DNA of 55,728 bases from VMCP01 sp964408945 (lineage in GTDB: Bacteria > Bacteroidota > Bacteroidia > NS11-12g > UBA955): positions 1-55,728 of the forward strand of contig CAYPBJ010000014.1 in the NCBI GenBank assembly GCA_964408945.1. The letters are read 5' to 3'. The notes beneath the pieces were generated by a model. That model searched no databases. It saw only the letters and a program-made list of their open reading frames with translations, and was not told where the DNA came from. A program made the translations under genes and the position numbers. Shown here one piece after another: positions 26,121 through 36,071 of the stretch; the first letter of the stretch is position 1, and every line of letters starts with the position of its first letter.

Positions 26121-26759
26121 TTATTGCCCTCTCCAAATGATGCTATTGCGGTGCAATTCAAGAAGTCCGCGCTGTTCCATCTTTTTCAAAAGCCTAGAAA
26201 CCACCTCTCTTGAGGTGTTTAAATCATTGGCTATTGCTTGGTGAGAGACAGTTATATTGTTAGTTTTAATCCGTTTGGCTTCTTTGATTAAATAAAACTC
26301 CAAGCGTTCGTCCATGCCTCGAAAAGCGACTGAATCTAACACGGCCAGTACTTCTTCGAATCTATTTCTGTATGAATTTATAACAAATTCTTGCCAAGAT
26401 TGATACTCTCTAACCCATTCGTTTATTTTTACCATTGGAACCATTAACACTTCTGAATCTTCCACGGCCATTCCCATAACTTGACTCTGTTCTTGGTGCC
26501 TCAGGCACGACATTGACATAGCACATGCCTGTCCTGGCTGAAGATAATACAATAAAAATTCTCCACCTTCCTCGCCTTCTCGATAAATTTTAAGCGCGCC
26601 TCTCAATACGATGATTGCGGACGTCAGATGTTCTCCAGTTCTTATTAAAATTTCGCCTTCCTCTACTTCTTTTACTTCAGAATACTTAGAAATTTCTTGC
26701 AGTAATTCAGGTTCTATACCCGGAAATTTAAGTCGAAGATGTTCTGGTGTTATTTTCAT
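26121..26759 (-). CDS. Crp/Fnr family transcriptional regulator
   Basis: A regulator of 212 residues (ATG at 26759). The N-terminal cyclic-nucleotide-binding-type beta barrel (about 20-110) contains EEGEILIRTGEHLTSAIIVLRGALKIYREG. The C-terminal winged helix (about 145-205) contains VSHQAIANDLNTSREVVSRLLKKMEQRGLLEL. No Fnr-type N-terminal cysteine cluster is present; lone cysteines occur in CAMSMSCLRH. The effector is unknown. It is convergent with the PKD gene, with only 2 bp between them, and divergent from the lipoprotein-barrel pair, which makes those genes candidate targets. The TTG at 26771 is rejected because it sits in the -7 box. Confidence 0.93.
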   Translation of the reverse strand: MKITPEHLRLKFPGIEPELLQEISKYSEVKEVEEGEILIRTGEHLTSAIIVLRGALKIYREGEEGGEFLLYYLQPGQACAMSMSCLRHQEQSQVMGMAVEDSEVLMVPMVKINEWVREYQSWQEFVINSYRNRFEEVLAVLDSVAFRGMDERLEFYLIKEAKRIKTNNITVSHQAIANDLNTSREVVSRLLKKMEQRGLLELHRNSIIWRGQ

Positions 26760-26768
26760 TAGGCAGAC

Positions 26769-26776
26769 CAAAATTA
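26769..26776 (-). promoter_or_regulatory. Promoter -7 box (TAATTTTG) for the Crp/Fnr gene
   Basis: TAATTTTG on the minus strand ends 9 nt before the ATG at 26759. It rules out a start at 26771. Confidence 0.6.
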
Positions 26777-26871
26777 CTTTTTTTTACTCATTTTCGGTGA
26801 TTCTGGTGGTTTATTTACTAAAAATAGCGCTCATTTTAGGCATTTAAACCTTTATTCTGACTGATAATCAC

Positions 26872-26879
26872 TAATTTTG
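26872..26879 (+). promoter_or_regulatory. Promoter -7 box (TAATTTTG) for the lipoprotein-DUF5723 pair
   Basis: TAATTTTG lies 41 nt before the ATG at 26921, in the region divergent from the Crp/Fnr gene. The leader would be about 35 nt and could hold a regulator site. Confidence 0.5.
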
Positions 26880-26920
26880 GGTTATCATTTAAAATAACAA
26901 TCCATTCATAGATTTTATCA

Positions 26921-28993
26921 ATGAAAAAGTTTACCTATTTATTCGGATTGTCCATCGCCCTACTTTTTTCTCAGTGTAAGAAAAACGAAGTGAACTTTGA
27001 TAAGTTCAACGATGTGACCATCAAACCAGAAGTACTTACTCCGCTTGCAAATGCAAGAGTCATTGCTTCAGATATCTTAAAACAAGACGATATCATTCAA
27101 TACGATCCTGACGGATTGATTAGACTAACCTTTAAACAAGACAGTGTTTTTCAATTATCTGCTGATTCTATTTTAAAAGACGTAGCCCTTGCTGGCGCTA
27201 CATCTGTTTTTAAAATTGGGGAATTGTCTATCACTGGCCAAAAAGAAACCACTTCGCAGACCTTAGATCAAATGTCGCAAAGCGCCAATGATACAGCTAA
27301 GTTATTACTGCAAATGGCCAATGGAACAACAGATACCTTTCCTGCTGTAAAATCAGACTTATTGACCATTACCAATTTAGCACAAAGTGCTGATTATGAA
27401 TCTGTAAAATTATCTAATGGGTATTTGGTCTTTTCTATGACCAATGGATTACCTACCACCATCAATAAGATTCAAATTGGTATTTATGATAACGTTCCAA
27501 CTCAAACTTTATTAGGTACCGCGACTTTTAACTCTGTTTTGCCAGGTGCAACGGGCAAAGACAGCATTTACCTTGGTGGTAAAACATTGAGCAATCAATT
27601 AGGATATAATATTCCAAGCATTGACATTGCAAAAAGCTCTGCTCCGGTACTAATTGATTTGCAAGATGAAGTGACTATTGAAGTAACCTACAACAATATG
27701 AAGTGCATAGGTGGCAAAGCAAAAATACCTCAGCAAGTATTACCCGTTCAAAATATTGCACTTGACTTATCAGATCCTAATTTAGATGCCAGAATAAAGA
27801 ACCTAAAGTTTACAACGGCTCTTCTTCCAATTAAAACAACTTCAAGCATCAATACCACGGTAAAAGTAGGACTAGAACTCCCAGATGCAACACTTAACGG
27901 AAGTCCCATTGCTAAACAAGAAATCACTGTTCCCACAGGGTTTGTGAATTCTAGCGTGGATTTGAGCGGTGCCCAAATATACTTGGGTGCAGATACTGCT
28001 AAAGAATACAACATTCTTCGAATGGCTGTTTATACTGAAGTTGCTGCTAGCAATGGATTGGTCATGTTTGATTCTTCTGACTATATCCAAATTGATTTTG
28101 ATGCAAGCGGTGCTCGTTTTGATTACATCGATGGATATTTAGGAAGTAAAACCTTCGACATCAATATTGAAAACATGGATGTAAGCCAGCTTGCTGAATT
28201 AGGAAAAGGCATTACCATGGCCAATCCCTCGATGCATGTTTACGTAGATAATTCATTTGGTTTCCCCATTTTGGTTAAACTCGATATTACTGCCAAAGAT
28301 GCTCAGGGAAATGCATTGCCCATGAATGCTCCTGACATGGCATTCCCTTATCCCACCATAGCAGAAAAAGGACAAACAAAATCTCAAACATTTGCCATTG
28401 ATAAATCTAATTCAAAAATAGTTGAATGTTTAGGCATGCCTGCTGTTTTGTTTGATGTAAAAGGACAGGCGCTGATGAATCCTGATGGATTTACCGGCCA
28501 ATACGTAGATCATATTACACAGACTAGTGCCATTACCATAGGTTTTGACGCAGATATTCCGATGACCTTTACTGCCAAAGATTTCACTTACAGAGATACA
28601 TTGGAAGAGGGTTCTTCGTTGAGAGGACTTCAAGATTTTGACTTGTTGGAACTTAAAATTAAAACCATCAATGGATTCCCATTGGGTGGGTCTTTAGATT
28701 TGGTCTTCACAGATTCTCTTTATAATCCTATCGACTCTTTGGTAGATGTAACATTGTTGCAATCTGCAGTGGTTGATGCGAATGGTCGTCCCACAAAAGC
28801 AACAGAAAACATGTCTACGTTCTTGATGAATGATAAAATGCTAGATAAGTTGAACGAAAAGCAGGTGAAACATATCATCCTTAAAACCAATTTTAGCTCA
28901 TATAACGATGGAAGCCAACCCGTTAGCATTTACACCAATTGTAGATTGGATGTTTCATTGGCATTCCGTGCAAAATATACTCAAACCCTATAA
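26921..28993 (+). CDS. Large lipoprotein of unknown function
   Basis: A 690-residue protein with a lipoprotein signal (LFGLSIALLFSQC; lipidated Cys19, followed by KKNE). The mature protein is almost all beta-type sequence with repeated patterns of alternating hydrophobic residues and many Asp/Thr/Ser turns, suggesting several immunoglobulin-like or sandwich domains. There are few cysteines and no enzyme motif. I do not recognise a named family. It lies 9 bp before the DUF5723 barrel gene with no terminator between, so they are likely an operon. An outer-membrane lipoprotein partnered with the barrel is a reasonable inference. Confidence 0.85.
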   Translation: MKKFTYLFGLSIALLFSQCKKNEVNFDKFNDVTIKPEVLTPLANARVIASDILKQDDIIQYDPDGLIRLTFKQDSVFQLSADSILKDVALAGATSVFKIGELSITGQKETTSQTLDQMSQSANDTAKLLLQMANGTTDTFPAVKSDLLTITNLAQSADYESVKLSNGYLVFSMTNGLPTTINKIQIGIYDNVPTQTLLGTATFNSVLPGATGKDSIYLGGKTLSNQLGYNIPSIDIAKSSAPVLIDLQDEVTIEVTYNNMKCIGGKAKIPQQVLPVQNIALDLSDPNLDARIKNLKFTTALLPIKTTSSINTTVKVGLELPDATLNGSPIAKQEITVPTGFVNSSVDLSGAQIYLGADTAKEYNILRMAVYTEVAASNGLVMFDSSDYIQIDFDASGARFDYIDGYLGSKTFDINIENMDVSQLAELGKGITMANPSMHVYVDNSFGFPILVKLDITAKDAQGNALPMNAPDMAFPYPTIAEKGQTKSQTFAIDKSNSKIVECLGMPAVLFDVKGQALMNPDGFTGQYVDHITQTSAITIGFDADIPMTFTAKDFTYRDTLEEGSSLRGLQDFDLLELKIKTINGFPLGGSLDLVFTDSLYNPIDSLVDVTLLQSAVVDANGRPTKATENMSTFLMNDKMLDKLNEKQVKHIILKTNFSSYNDGSQPVSIYTNCRLDVSLAFRAKYTQTL

Positions 28994-29002
28994 ATCACCA
29001 AC

Positions 29003-30730
29003 ATGAAAAAGATCATTTTAATTGCCTCATTTTTAGGAGTTTGGGTAAACAACCAAGTTAAAGCTCAAGAAATATTTGAGTTAAATAATCGTCACTTCAG
29101 CCAATCGCATTTGAATAATCCTGCTTTTTTACCTCAGTATAAGTTGAGTTTAAGCATGGGGCGATCATCGGTTGGATTGGGTTTGGCAGGATTTAATCTG
29201 AATTCCATATTCAATTCTACGGAAACTGCCAATCAAACTATTACACGTTTGATAAATGAACCCGACAAACAGTTTGGGGCTGATATTTTCTCACGTAACG
29301 AGTTATTTCATTTTGGTTTTAGAAGTTTAAAATCGTATTTGTCTTTCAATTCGAGCATGGTTACAGAGGGTTCGGTGAGAATGCCAAAAGATATGTTGGG
29401 GTTGGCATTTTTCGGAAACTCGGCTTATATAGGACGTGATGCTAATCTTGATTTTAGCGGAACCGAATTTCAGAACTACATTCAGAATACTTTAAGTTAT
29501 GGCCGAAATATAACCAATGAATTATCTATAGGTGTTAATCTCAGTCAATTGAATGGTTTGGCTTATATGGGATTTGATAGAGCATATATGTCAATCAATA
29601 CCGATACGGGTACCTCTAGTATTTATTCAATGTCTATTACCGGTGAGCTCGATGGAAAAGCATCTCTCGTTGGAGGTAGTATTGCGTCAGTATTGAACGA
29701 CTCTAATTATAACATCACTGATGTAATCAACAACAATTTGAGTAATGGATTTAATCCTATTTCATCAAACCGCGGTTTTGCCGCCGGATTTGGTGCAGTG
29801 TACAGATTGAATGAGCGTTGGAGATTTTCAGCATCGGTTCAGAATCTTGGATCAATCATGTGGGATTATGGTGTTGAAAGCGTAAAAATGAATCAAAGTA
29901 CATGGACTTGGAATGGTTTGGATACCAACCAAATTTCTGATTTCAATGACAATACAATTAGTAACATCATTGACACGGCCATCGGTACATTTGAAGTGAA
30001 AGCCGGTAGCATTTCTTCCTTTGAAAGAAAATTAAAACCTCGCTATAACATCGGTGCAGAGTTTTTCTTGCACCCTAGAACTCTTGTTCAAGTTTTTGGA
30101 GGGGTTGGTTATGGCGTAAAGGGCGATAAAGCTTTTGTAAGCACCAGCATCCACCAAGAGTTGAATGAATTTTTGGATTTGCGATTGAGCTACAGTTATT
30201 TTGATCCGACCGGCATAGCAAATCACCGAGTAGGATTGGGAATGAGTTTGAATTTAGGTCCATTACAAGCTTTTTTTGCAGTAAATGACATTCTAGCGCC
30301 CATAAACTATGGAAGCACCACCGGCATTTCAGGGATGGCAGGTATCAATATAAACATCATCACTTGGAAAGACCGTGACCATGACATGACTCCAGACCGC
30401 AAAGACAGTTGCCGCAAGGTATATGGCGTTTTGAGCAATAAGGGTTGTCCTTACGGATTCTTAGGCGAGTCAATGAATGGCGAAGAAGAGATGACTGGAG
30501 ATGCAACAGCACTTGAAACAACCTCTGATGCTACAGCCATAGAAATAGAAAAGAGCCCGTCAGTTGGAACTGCACAACCATACACAGAGGTATCTGCGGA
30601 AGAAGCTGCTATGGAAAAGCCTAAAAAAGTAAAGAAAGAAAAAGCCCCAAAGGCTCCAAAAGAACCAAAGCCTGCAAAAGAAAAGAAAAAGAAAAAAGAA
30701 GCAGATGCTACTGACTTAATGAACAATTAA
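29003..30730 (+). CDS. DUF5723-type outer-membrane beta-barrel protein
   Basis: A 575-residue protein with a signal peptide ending near VKAQ. It begins with the ELNNRHFSQSHLNNPAFLPQYKLSL segment typical of DUF5723 proteins, whose barrels resemble PorV/PorQ-type or FadL-like porins. Alternating amphipathic strands run to about residue 460. A single calcium-binding-type repeat follows (DRDHDMTPDRKDSCRKVYG, then NKGCPYG), as is usual before OmpA domains, but no OmpA domain follows. The last about 80 residues are acidic and Thr-rich, then strongly Lys/Ala/Pro-rich (KAPKAPKEPKPAKEKKKKK). The basic tail is odd and may bind peptidoglycan or polyanions. Confidence 0.8.
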   Translation: MKKIILIASFLGVWVNNQVKAQEIFELNNRHFSQSHLNNPAFLPQYKLSLSMGRSSVGLGLAGFNLNSIFNSTETANQTITRLINEPDKQFGADIFSRNELFHFGFRSLKSYLSFNSSMVTEGSVRMPKDMLGLAFFGNSAYIGRDANLDFSGTEFQNYIQNTLSYGRNITNELSIGVNLSQLNGLAYMGFDRAYMSINTDTGTSSIYSMSITGELDGKASLVGGSIASVLNDSNYNITDVINNNLSNGFNPISSNRGFAAGFGAVYRLNERWRFSASVQNLGSIMWDYGVESVKMNQSTWTWNGLDTNQISDFNDNTISNIIDTAIGTFEVKAGSISSFERKLKPRYNIGAEFFLHPRTLVQVFGGVGYGVKGDKAFVSTSIHQELNEFLDLRLSYSYFDPTGIANHRVGLGMSLNLGPLQAFFAVNDILAPINYGSTTGISGMAGININIITWKDRDHDMTPDRKDSCRKVYGVLSNKGCPYGFLGESMNGEEEMTGDATALETTSDATAIEIEKSPSVGTAQPYTEVSAEEAAMEKPKKVKKEKAPKAPKEPKPAKEKKKKKEADATDLMNN

Positions 30731-31765
30731 ATTACCGCCCAAATTGGGGATAATGATAGAGGAGTCTTTACGAGACTCCTTTATTGTTTCTAGCATTTTC
30801 TGCGGATAACAAACGGGTTCATCAGAAAGGTCAAATGTGCCATAATGCATGGGAATCATGTATTTTGCATTTAAATCTTTAAACGCTTGATAGGCTTTCT
30901 CTGGCGATGCGTGGTTGGTTTCCATAAACCATTCTGGTTCAAAGGCTCCTATTCCCAAGATGGCATAATCAATATCTGGAAATAACTCAGCAATCTCCTT
31001 ATAATGTGAGCTATAGCCAGAGTCACCACCGAAATAAATTGTTTTTCCTCCAATTTTTAAAATAAAAGAGCCCCACAGACGTTTATTGGTGTCAAAAAAT
31101 CCGCGTTTTGCCCAATGTCGTGTAGGTAAGAAATACAATTCAAATGAATCGGTTTGGTATTTTTGATACCAACCGGCTACTTGTCCTTCTGAACCTTTTA
31201 AAAATTGCTTCAGAATTTTATCCATATTCAATCCTGAATAAAACTTCAAATTTGGGTTCAACTTCTTCAATAGTTTCAAACTTCGCTTGTCGCAATGATC
31301 ACGATGATCATGCGACATCAAAAGGTAATGAGATTGAGGCAATTCTTCAACTTGAACAGGAAGTTTTGAAAACCGTTTGAGAACCGTTGCTTTCCCAAAA
31401 ACAGGATCCGTGATGAACTGGATGCCGTTGATTCTGATGACGAATGTGGCGTGCCCCAACCAAAAAATACCATCGGTAGTATCTGATTTTAAAGCATTTA
31501 GATCTTGTGCAATAGGCAACTGGAAGGTATCGTTTTTTTTCTCTAGTTCGTAAGGATTTTTCATTTTCTTCCATTTCATAACATCCGAAAATGACTTATT
31601 CATTGGGTACTGGGGGTGAAAAAATCGGCCTTTAATTGTAGGATTTCCGCTCCAACTAGATGGTTTACCTGGTATGAAAGGCAAATCGGGATTAAATACT
31701 TGTGACATTAAAGAAGGTGAAATCAGAATATAAAAAAACAACAAAAGCAATCTCAATTTGTTCAT
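30716..31765 (-). CDS. Secreted MBL-fold hydrolase (UlaG / NAPE-PLD type)
   Basis: A 349-residue protein with a signal peptide (about 1-22). The metallo-beta-lactamase fold shows GHATFVIRINGIQFITDPVF (from about 104), the metal motif SHDHRDHCD (His152, His154, Asp156, His157), and later PTRHW, YFGGDSGYS and PMHYGTF. This order matches the UlaG and N-acylphosphatidylethanolamine phospholipase D group. The substrate may be a phospholipid or a phosphodiester, but this is not certain. It overlaps the mfd stop by 4 bp. Its 3' end overlaps the convergent DUF5723 gene by 15 bp and contains a terminator-like hairpin for that gene. Confidence 0.88.
   Translation of the reverse strand: MNKLRLLLLFFYILISPSLMSQVFNPDLPFIPGKPSSWSGNPTIKGRFFHPQYPMNKSFSDVMKWKKMKNPYELEKKNDTFQLPIAQDLNALKSDTTDGIFWLGHATFVIRINGIQFITDPVFGKATVLKRFSKLPVQVEELPQSHYLLMSHDHRDHCDKRSLKLLKKLNPNLKFYSGLNMDKILKQFLKGSEGQVAGWYQKYQTDSFELYFLPTRHWAKRGFFDTNKRLWGSFILKIGGKTIYFGGDSGYSSHYKEIAELFPDIDYAILGIGAFEPEWFMETNHASPEKAYQAFKDLNAKYMIPMHYGTFDLSDEPVCYPQKMLETIKESRKDSSIIIPNLGGNLIVH
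30760..30790 (+). terminator. Candidate terminator for the lipoprotein-barrel operon
   Basis: AGGAGTCT (30760-30767) and AGACTCCT (30773-30780) form a perfect 8-bp stem with a 5-nt loop, followed by TTATTGTTTC. The T-run is imperfect. It lies 30 bp after the DUF5723 stop, inside the 3' coding end of the convergent hydrolase. Confidence 0.45.
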
Positions 31766-34700
31766 AATTCAACAGCAGGTTTTAGGGCTTTTTTCCATTC
31801 ATTTAACTCGTATAGTGCTTGAAAAACATCCGAAATACCAATTACTTCAATGATGAATGCTTTATCCGTTTGTTTGGCATTGTATTTATTCGGTTGAGTG
31901 GCTACCATCCCTATGAGCATGGTGAAAGCCTCGGATTGATAAACAGGCGCTGCAGCATCCCCTGGAAAAAAACAGCGCATTTTGGTGGGTAACAGGGCTA
32001 CTTTTTCAAGGCCTAATTCTTTGGCGGCCCACTTTAACCTGACCGAATCTACCAATGCAAGAACTTCGTCTGGAGGCCTACCAAAACGGTCCTTCAATTC
32101 CTTGATAAATCCTTGCAAACCCAATTCTGTGTTGATGTTTGATAACTCACTATACAAACTAATTCTCTCCGAAGTTTGGGTCACATATTCCGAGGGAATT
32201 AAGATCTCATAGTGTGTATCAATTTGACAATCACGACTTTCAATATTGATTTCTTGAGGATTGTCAAAAATGTCTCTAAACTCTTCTTGTTTCAATTCTT
32301 GAACGGCTTCATCCAGGATTTTATGGTACATATCAAAGCCCATATCAGCAATGAACCCGCTTTGTTCTGCGCCCAATAAATTCCCGGCACCGCGAATATC
32401 TAGGTCGCGCATGGCCACTTGGAAACCGCTGCCTAGTTCTGAATATTCTTCCAAAGTTCTCAAACGCTTTCGAGAATCTTCAGGTAAAACTGAAAGCGGT
32501 GGTGACAATAAATAACAGAAAGCTTTGATGTTTGAACGCCCCACTCTACCCCTCATCTGATGCAAGTCTGAAAGTCCAAATAGGTGAGCATTGTTGATGA
32601 TAATGGTATTGGCATTGGGAATGTCAAGCCCACTTTCAATGATGCTGGTAGCAACAAGCACATCATATTCACCCTCAATAAAACGAACCATCACATCTTC
32701 CAATTCATGACCTTCCATCTGTCCGTGAGCCACACAAACTCTGGCTTCGGGCACCTCTTCTTCGATAATACGGGCCAATTCATGGATGTCTTTGATGCGT
32801 GTATGAACCAAAAATACCTGTCCACCACGAGAAATTTCATCCAAAACTGCACGACCCAGAATATCTCTTGAAAAAGTAGCTAATTCCGTATGAACGGGTT
32901 GTCTGTTGGGAGGAGGTGTATTAATAATGCTCAAATCACGTGCACCCATCAAGCTAAAGTGCAAGGTTCTTGGTATGGGTGTAGCCGTTAACGTAAGGGT
33001 ATCTACGTTAACACGAATGCTTTTGAGTTTTTCTTTAGCTCCGACGCCAAATTTTTGCTCTTCATCAATGATTAGTAAACCTAAATCTTTGAATTTGATG
33101 TCTTTGCCAATCAGACGGTGGGTACCAATGACTACATCAACCTTTCCAGCGGCAAGTTTTTCAATCACAGCCTTTTGTTCTTTGGCCGATTTAAATCTGT
33201 TGAGATACTCAACGGTTACTGGAAAACCAGAAAATCGCTTAGTAAATGTTCGGTAATGTTGCTGAGCTAAAATAGTGGTAGGCACTAAAACTGCTACTTG
33301 CTTTGAATCGCAGACCGCTTTAAACGCAGCCCGCATCGCCACTTCTGTTTTCCCGAAACCCACATCGCCACAAACCAAACGATCCATGGGCTGCTCGTTT
33401 TCCATGTCCTTTTTTACCGCCTCAATTGCTTTGCCTTGATCAGGTGTGTCTTCGTAAAAAAACGAGGCTTCAAGTTCCAATTGAAGGTAATTATCTGGCG
33501 CGAATGCAAATCCTTTTTCCTTCTTTCGTTGAGCATACAACTGAATCAACTCACGGGCAATGTCTTTAACTTTCTTCTTGGTGTTCTTTTTTTGTTTGTC
33601 CCATGCAGGTGAACCCAATTTGTGCAATGAGGGCGCAGTACCATCTTTACCGGTATATTTAGAAATTTTATGAAGGCTATTTACAGAGACGTACAATAAG
33701 TCATTGTCTCTGTAGACCAATCTGAGGACTTCCTGATTCACCCCGTTCATTTCCATTTTTTGAAGCCCGGCAAACCTTCCAATTCCGTGATCTATATGTG
33801 TCACAAAATCTCCCGGCTTCAAATGCCTTAGCTCTCTCAATGTCAATGTATTGCCACTGTTAGAAGCTCTTGATTTGGGTTTGTAATATTTATCAAAAAG
33901 TTGATGCTCTGTAATGAAAGCCATCTTTAAATCCGCATCAACAAAACCAGCTGCAAGCCCAGTATAAACAGGTGAAAACTGCTCGTCTTGATCGGTACTT
34001 TTTAAAAGTACTTGCAACCGTTCAATTTGTCTGTTATTATCGCTAAAGACCAAAGTTTTATACCCTTTTTGGTGCTGGCTTTGCATCCATTCTTTGAGCA
34101 ATTCTATGTTTCGTTTGAATATGGGCTGTGGTTCTTGATTGAACGTAATGCTCTGGTGCTTGTCTGTAGGCCTTTCACCACCCATAAAAACCTGAGTAAA
34201 TTTCTGTACTCCGTTGAACCATTCTTTTGGGGTCAACCAAATTTCCTTTGGATGCTTGGGGATGTGCTCCGCTTTGAGATCAACAGCACTCTGATGATCT
34301 TGAAGATACCGTTCCCAAGCCTTTGCCAATTTCTCCAATTGCGAAGGCATATCAATAGACATCAACAAGGTGTCTTCAGGAAGGTAACTAAATAGCGAAG
34401 TAAAGGTATTTTGATGGGTATCCGACTGAATCTTTGGTACCAAGGTAAAATGGGCCATTTCCTTGATAGACAACTGCGAATTGACATCAAAAGCACGAAT
34501 ACTTTCAATGATGTCACCATCTAATTCCATCCTAAAAGGATACTCGTGAGCAAAAGAAAAGAGATCAACAATTCCCCCTCTAATGGAAAATTGTCCGGGT
34601 TCCATAACAAAATCCTCTCTTTCAAAGCTGTTTTCATGAAGAAAATCAATGAGAAAGTCAATGTCTAGTTTTTGTCCGCGGGCAATTTCAAATGAATTAG

Positions 34701-35112
34701 ATTCTAGGGTATTTCGTTCTACCACCAATTCGGCCAAGGCCTCTGTATACGTTATTACAATTCGTCTATTGTTCTTACGTAAGGCATTGAGGGTTTCAAT
34801 GCGCTCCTGCACATTCATGGCATGTTCTCTTTGGGGAGAAAAACTCTTGACGAAAGAATCAGGCAAGAAATAAATGGGTTGTCCGTTAAGGAGATTTTCC
34901 AGATCGGATTTGAAATATTGTGATTCTTCTTTGTTCGGAAGAACAATCAATAAAGGTCTTTGGGTTTCGGCAAAAACCGCAGCACATGCAACACTCCCAC
35001 CAGAACCCGCCAATCCTTGCAGATACAGTAACTTGGAAGACTTCACTCCTCCCAGTAATTCTTGTATGGCCTCAGATTCTCTGAGTTTGTTTAAAATGTC
35101 TTTGGTATTCAT
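31762..35112 (-). CDS. mfd: Transcription-repair coupling factor
   Basis: A 1116-residue ATPase that removes RNA polymerase stalled at DNA lesions and recruits UvrA. The N-terminal third is the UvrB-like region. The CarD-like RNA polymerase interaction domain (about 430-500) shows LKPGDFVTHIDHGIGRFAGL. The helicase core has Walker A GDVGFGKT (582-589), DEEQ (683-686), the TATPIPRTLHFSL translocation motif and RGRVGRS. A C-terminal TRCF domain ends the protein. The length is normal. It overlaps the transketolase C-terminal subunit gene by 4 bp and the MBL gene by 4 bp, so it is embedded in a tightly coupled operon. Confidence 0.97.
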   Translation of the reverse strand: MNTKDILNKLRESEAIQELLGGVKSSKLLYLQGLAGSGGSVACAAVFAETQRPLLIVLPNKEESQYFKSDLENLLNGQPIYFLPDSFVKSFSPQREHAMNVQERIETLNALRKNNRRIVITYTEALAELVVERNTLESNSFEIARGQKLDIDFLIDFLHENSFEREDFVMEPGQFSIRGGIVDLFSFAHEYPFRMELDGDIIESIRAFDVNSQLSIKEMAHFTLVPKIQSDTHQNTFTSLFSYLPEDTLLMSIDMPSQLEKLAKAWERYLQDHQSAVDLKAEHIPKHPKEIWLTPKEWFNGVQKFTQVFMGGERPTDKHQSITFNQEPQPIFKRNIELLKEWMQSQHQKGYKTLVFSDNNRQIERLQVLLKSTDQDEQFSPVYTGLAAGFVDADLKMAFITEHQLFDKYYKPKSRASNSGNTLTLRELRHLKPGDFVTHIDHGIGRFAGLQKMEMNGVNQEVLRLVYRDNDLLYVSVNSLHKISKYTGKDGTAPSLHKLGSPAWDKQKKNTKKKVKDIARELIQLYAQRKKEKGFAFAPDNYLQLELEASFFYEDTPDQGKAIEAVKKDMENEQPMDRLVCGDVGFGKTEVAMRAAFKAVCDSKQVAVLVPTTILAQQHYRTFTKRFSGFPVTVEYLNRFKSAKEQKAVIEKLAAGKVDVVIGTHRLIGKDIKFKDLGLLIIDEEQKFGVGAKEKLKSIRVNVDTLTLTATPIPRTLHFSLMGARDLSIINTPPPNRQPVHTELATFSRDILGRAVLDEISRGGQVFLVHTRIKDIHELARIIEEEVPEARVCVAHGQMEGHELEDVMVRFIEGEYDVLVATSIIESGLDIPNANTIIINNAHLFGLSDLHQMRGRVGRSNIKAFCYLLSPPLSVLPEDSRKRLRTLEEYSELGSGFQVAMRDLDIRGAGNLLGAEQSGFIADMGFDMYHKILDEAVQELKQEEFRDIFDNPQEINIESRDCQIDTHYEILIPSEYVTQTSERISLYSELSNINTELGLQGFIKELKDRFGRPPDEVLALVDSVRLKWAAKELGLEKVALLPTKMRCFFPGDAAAPVYQSEAFTMLIGMVATQPNKYNAKQTDKAFIIEVIGISDVFQALYELNEWKKALKPAVEL

Positions 35113-36062
35113 TTGCGAGCCATCACCTTCAACGCAGCCTCAACCACATTGGGGGTATCAAGTCCGTATTTTACCAAAAGTTCATCAGGCGTACCGCTTT
35201 CACCAAAAGAATCGTTTACTGCAACCATTTCAAGCGGTTTGGGTAACTTTCTAGATAATAATTGAGCCACTGCATCACCCAATCCACCATTCATTTGATG
35301 TTCTTCTGCTGTCACCACACAACCCGTTTTTTGAACAGACGCTAAAATAGCCTCTTCGTCTAGGGGTTTGATGGTGTGAATATTGATAATTTCTGCACTG
35401 ATGCCTTTTTCTGCAAGTAAATGACCTGCTTCAATGGCTTTCCAAACTAAGTGACCGGTTGCCAAAATGGTAACGTCGGTACCTTCGCTAAGCATTAATG
35501 CTTTTCCGATGATAAAAGGGGTATCTTCAGATATAAATACAGGCCATTTTGGACGTCCAAATCTCAAATAAACCGGACCGTGATGGTCAGCAATTGCAAT
35601 CGTTGCTGCTTTGGTTTGGTTGTAATCACAAGGATTAATTACCGTCATTCCAGGCAGCATTTTCATCAATCCAATGTCTTCCAAAATTTGGTGAGTAGCA
35701 CCGTCTTCTCCCAATGTTAATCCAGCATGAGAAGCACAAATTTTCACATTTGCATGAGAATAAGCAATACTCTGACGAATTTGATCGTACACACGGCCGG
35801 TTGAGAAATTGGCAAAGGTTCCTGTGAATGGGATTTTACCTCCTAATGCAAAACCAGCTGCTACACCCATCATATTGGCTTCGGCAATTCCTGCTTGATA
35901 GAATCTTTCAGGAAATTCACCTTGAAAGTGATTCATGAGCAAAGAACCGGTTAAATCAGCACACATGGCTACTACGTTGGGATTTGTGCGACCTAATTCA
36001 AGGAGTCCAGCTCCAAATCCGCTACGCGTGTCTTTTTGTCCTAGTATTTCGAAATGTTTCAT
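35109..36062 (-). CDS. Transketolase, C-terminal subunit
   Basis: A 317-residue protein carrying the pyrimidine-binding and C-terminal domains of transketolase, which works with the separate N-terminal subunit at 37467-38315. Visible features are RFYQAGIAEANMMGVAAGFAL with the conserved glutamate that activates thiamine diphosphate, CASHAGLTLGEDGATHQ, and VYLRFGRPKWP. Split transketolases are known in Bacteroidota, Firmicutes and archaea; here the halves are separated by a VWA gene. It starts 9 bp after that gene and overlaps mfd by 4 bp. Confidence 0.94.
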   Translation of the reverse strand: MKHFEILGQKDTRSGFGAGLLELGRTNPNVVAMCADLTGSLLMNHFQGEFPERFYQAGIAEANMMGVAAGFALGGKIPFTGTFANFSTGRVYDQIRQSIAYSHANVKICASHAGLTLGEDGATHQILEDIGLMKMLPGMTVINPCDYNQTKAATIAIADHHGPVYLRFGRPKWPVFISEDTPFIIGKALMLSEGTDVTILATGHLVWKAIEAGHLLAEKGISAEIINIHTIKPLDEEAILASVQKTGCVVTAEEHQMNGGLGDAVAQLLSRKLPKPLEMVAVNDSFGESGTPDELLVKYGLDTPNVVEAALKVMARK

Positions 36063-36071
36063 TGAAGATTT

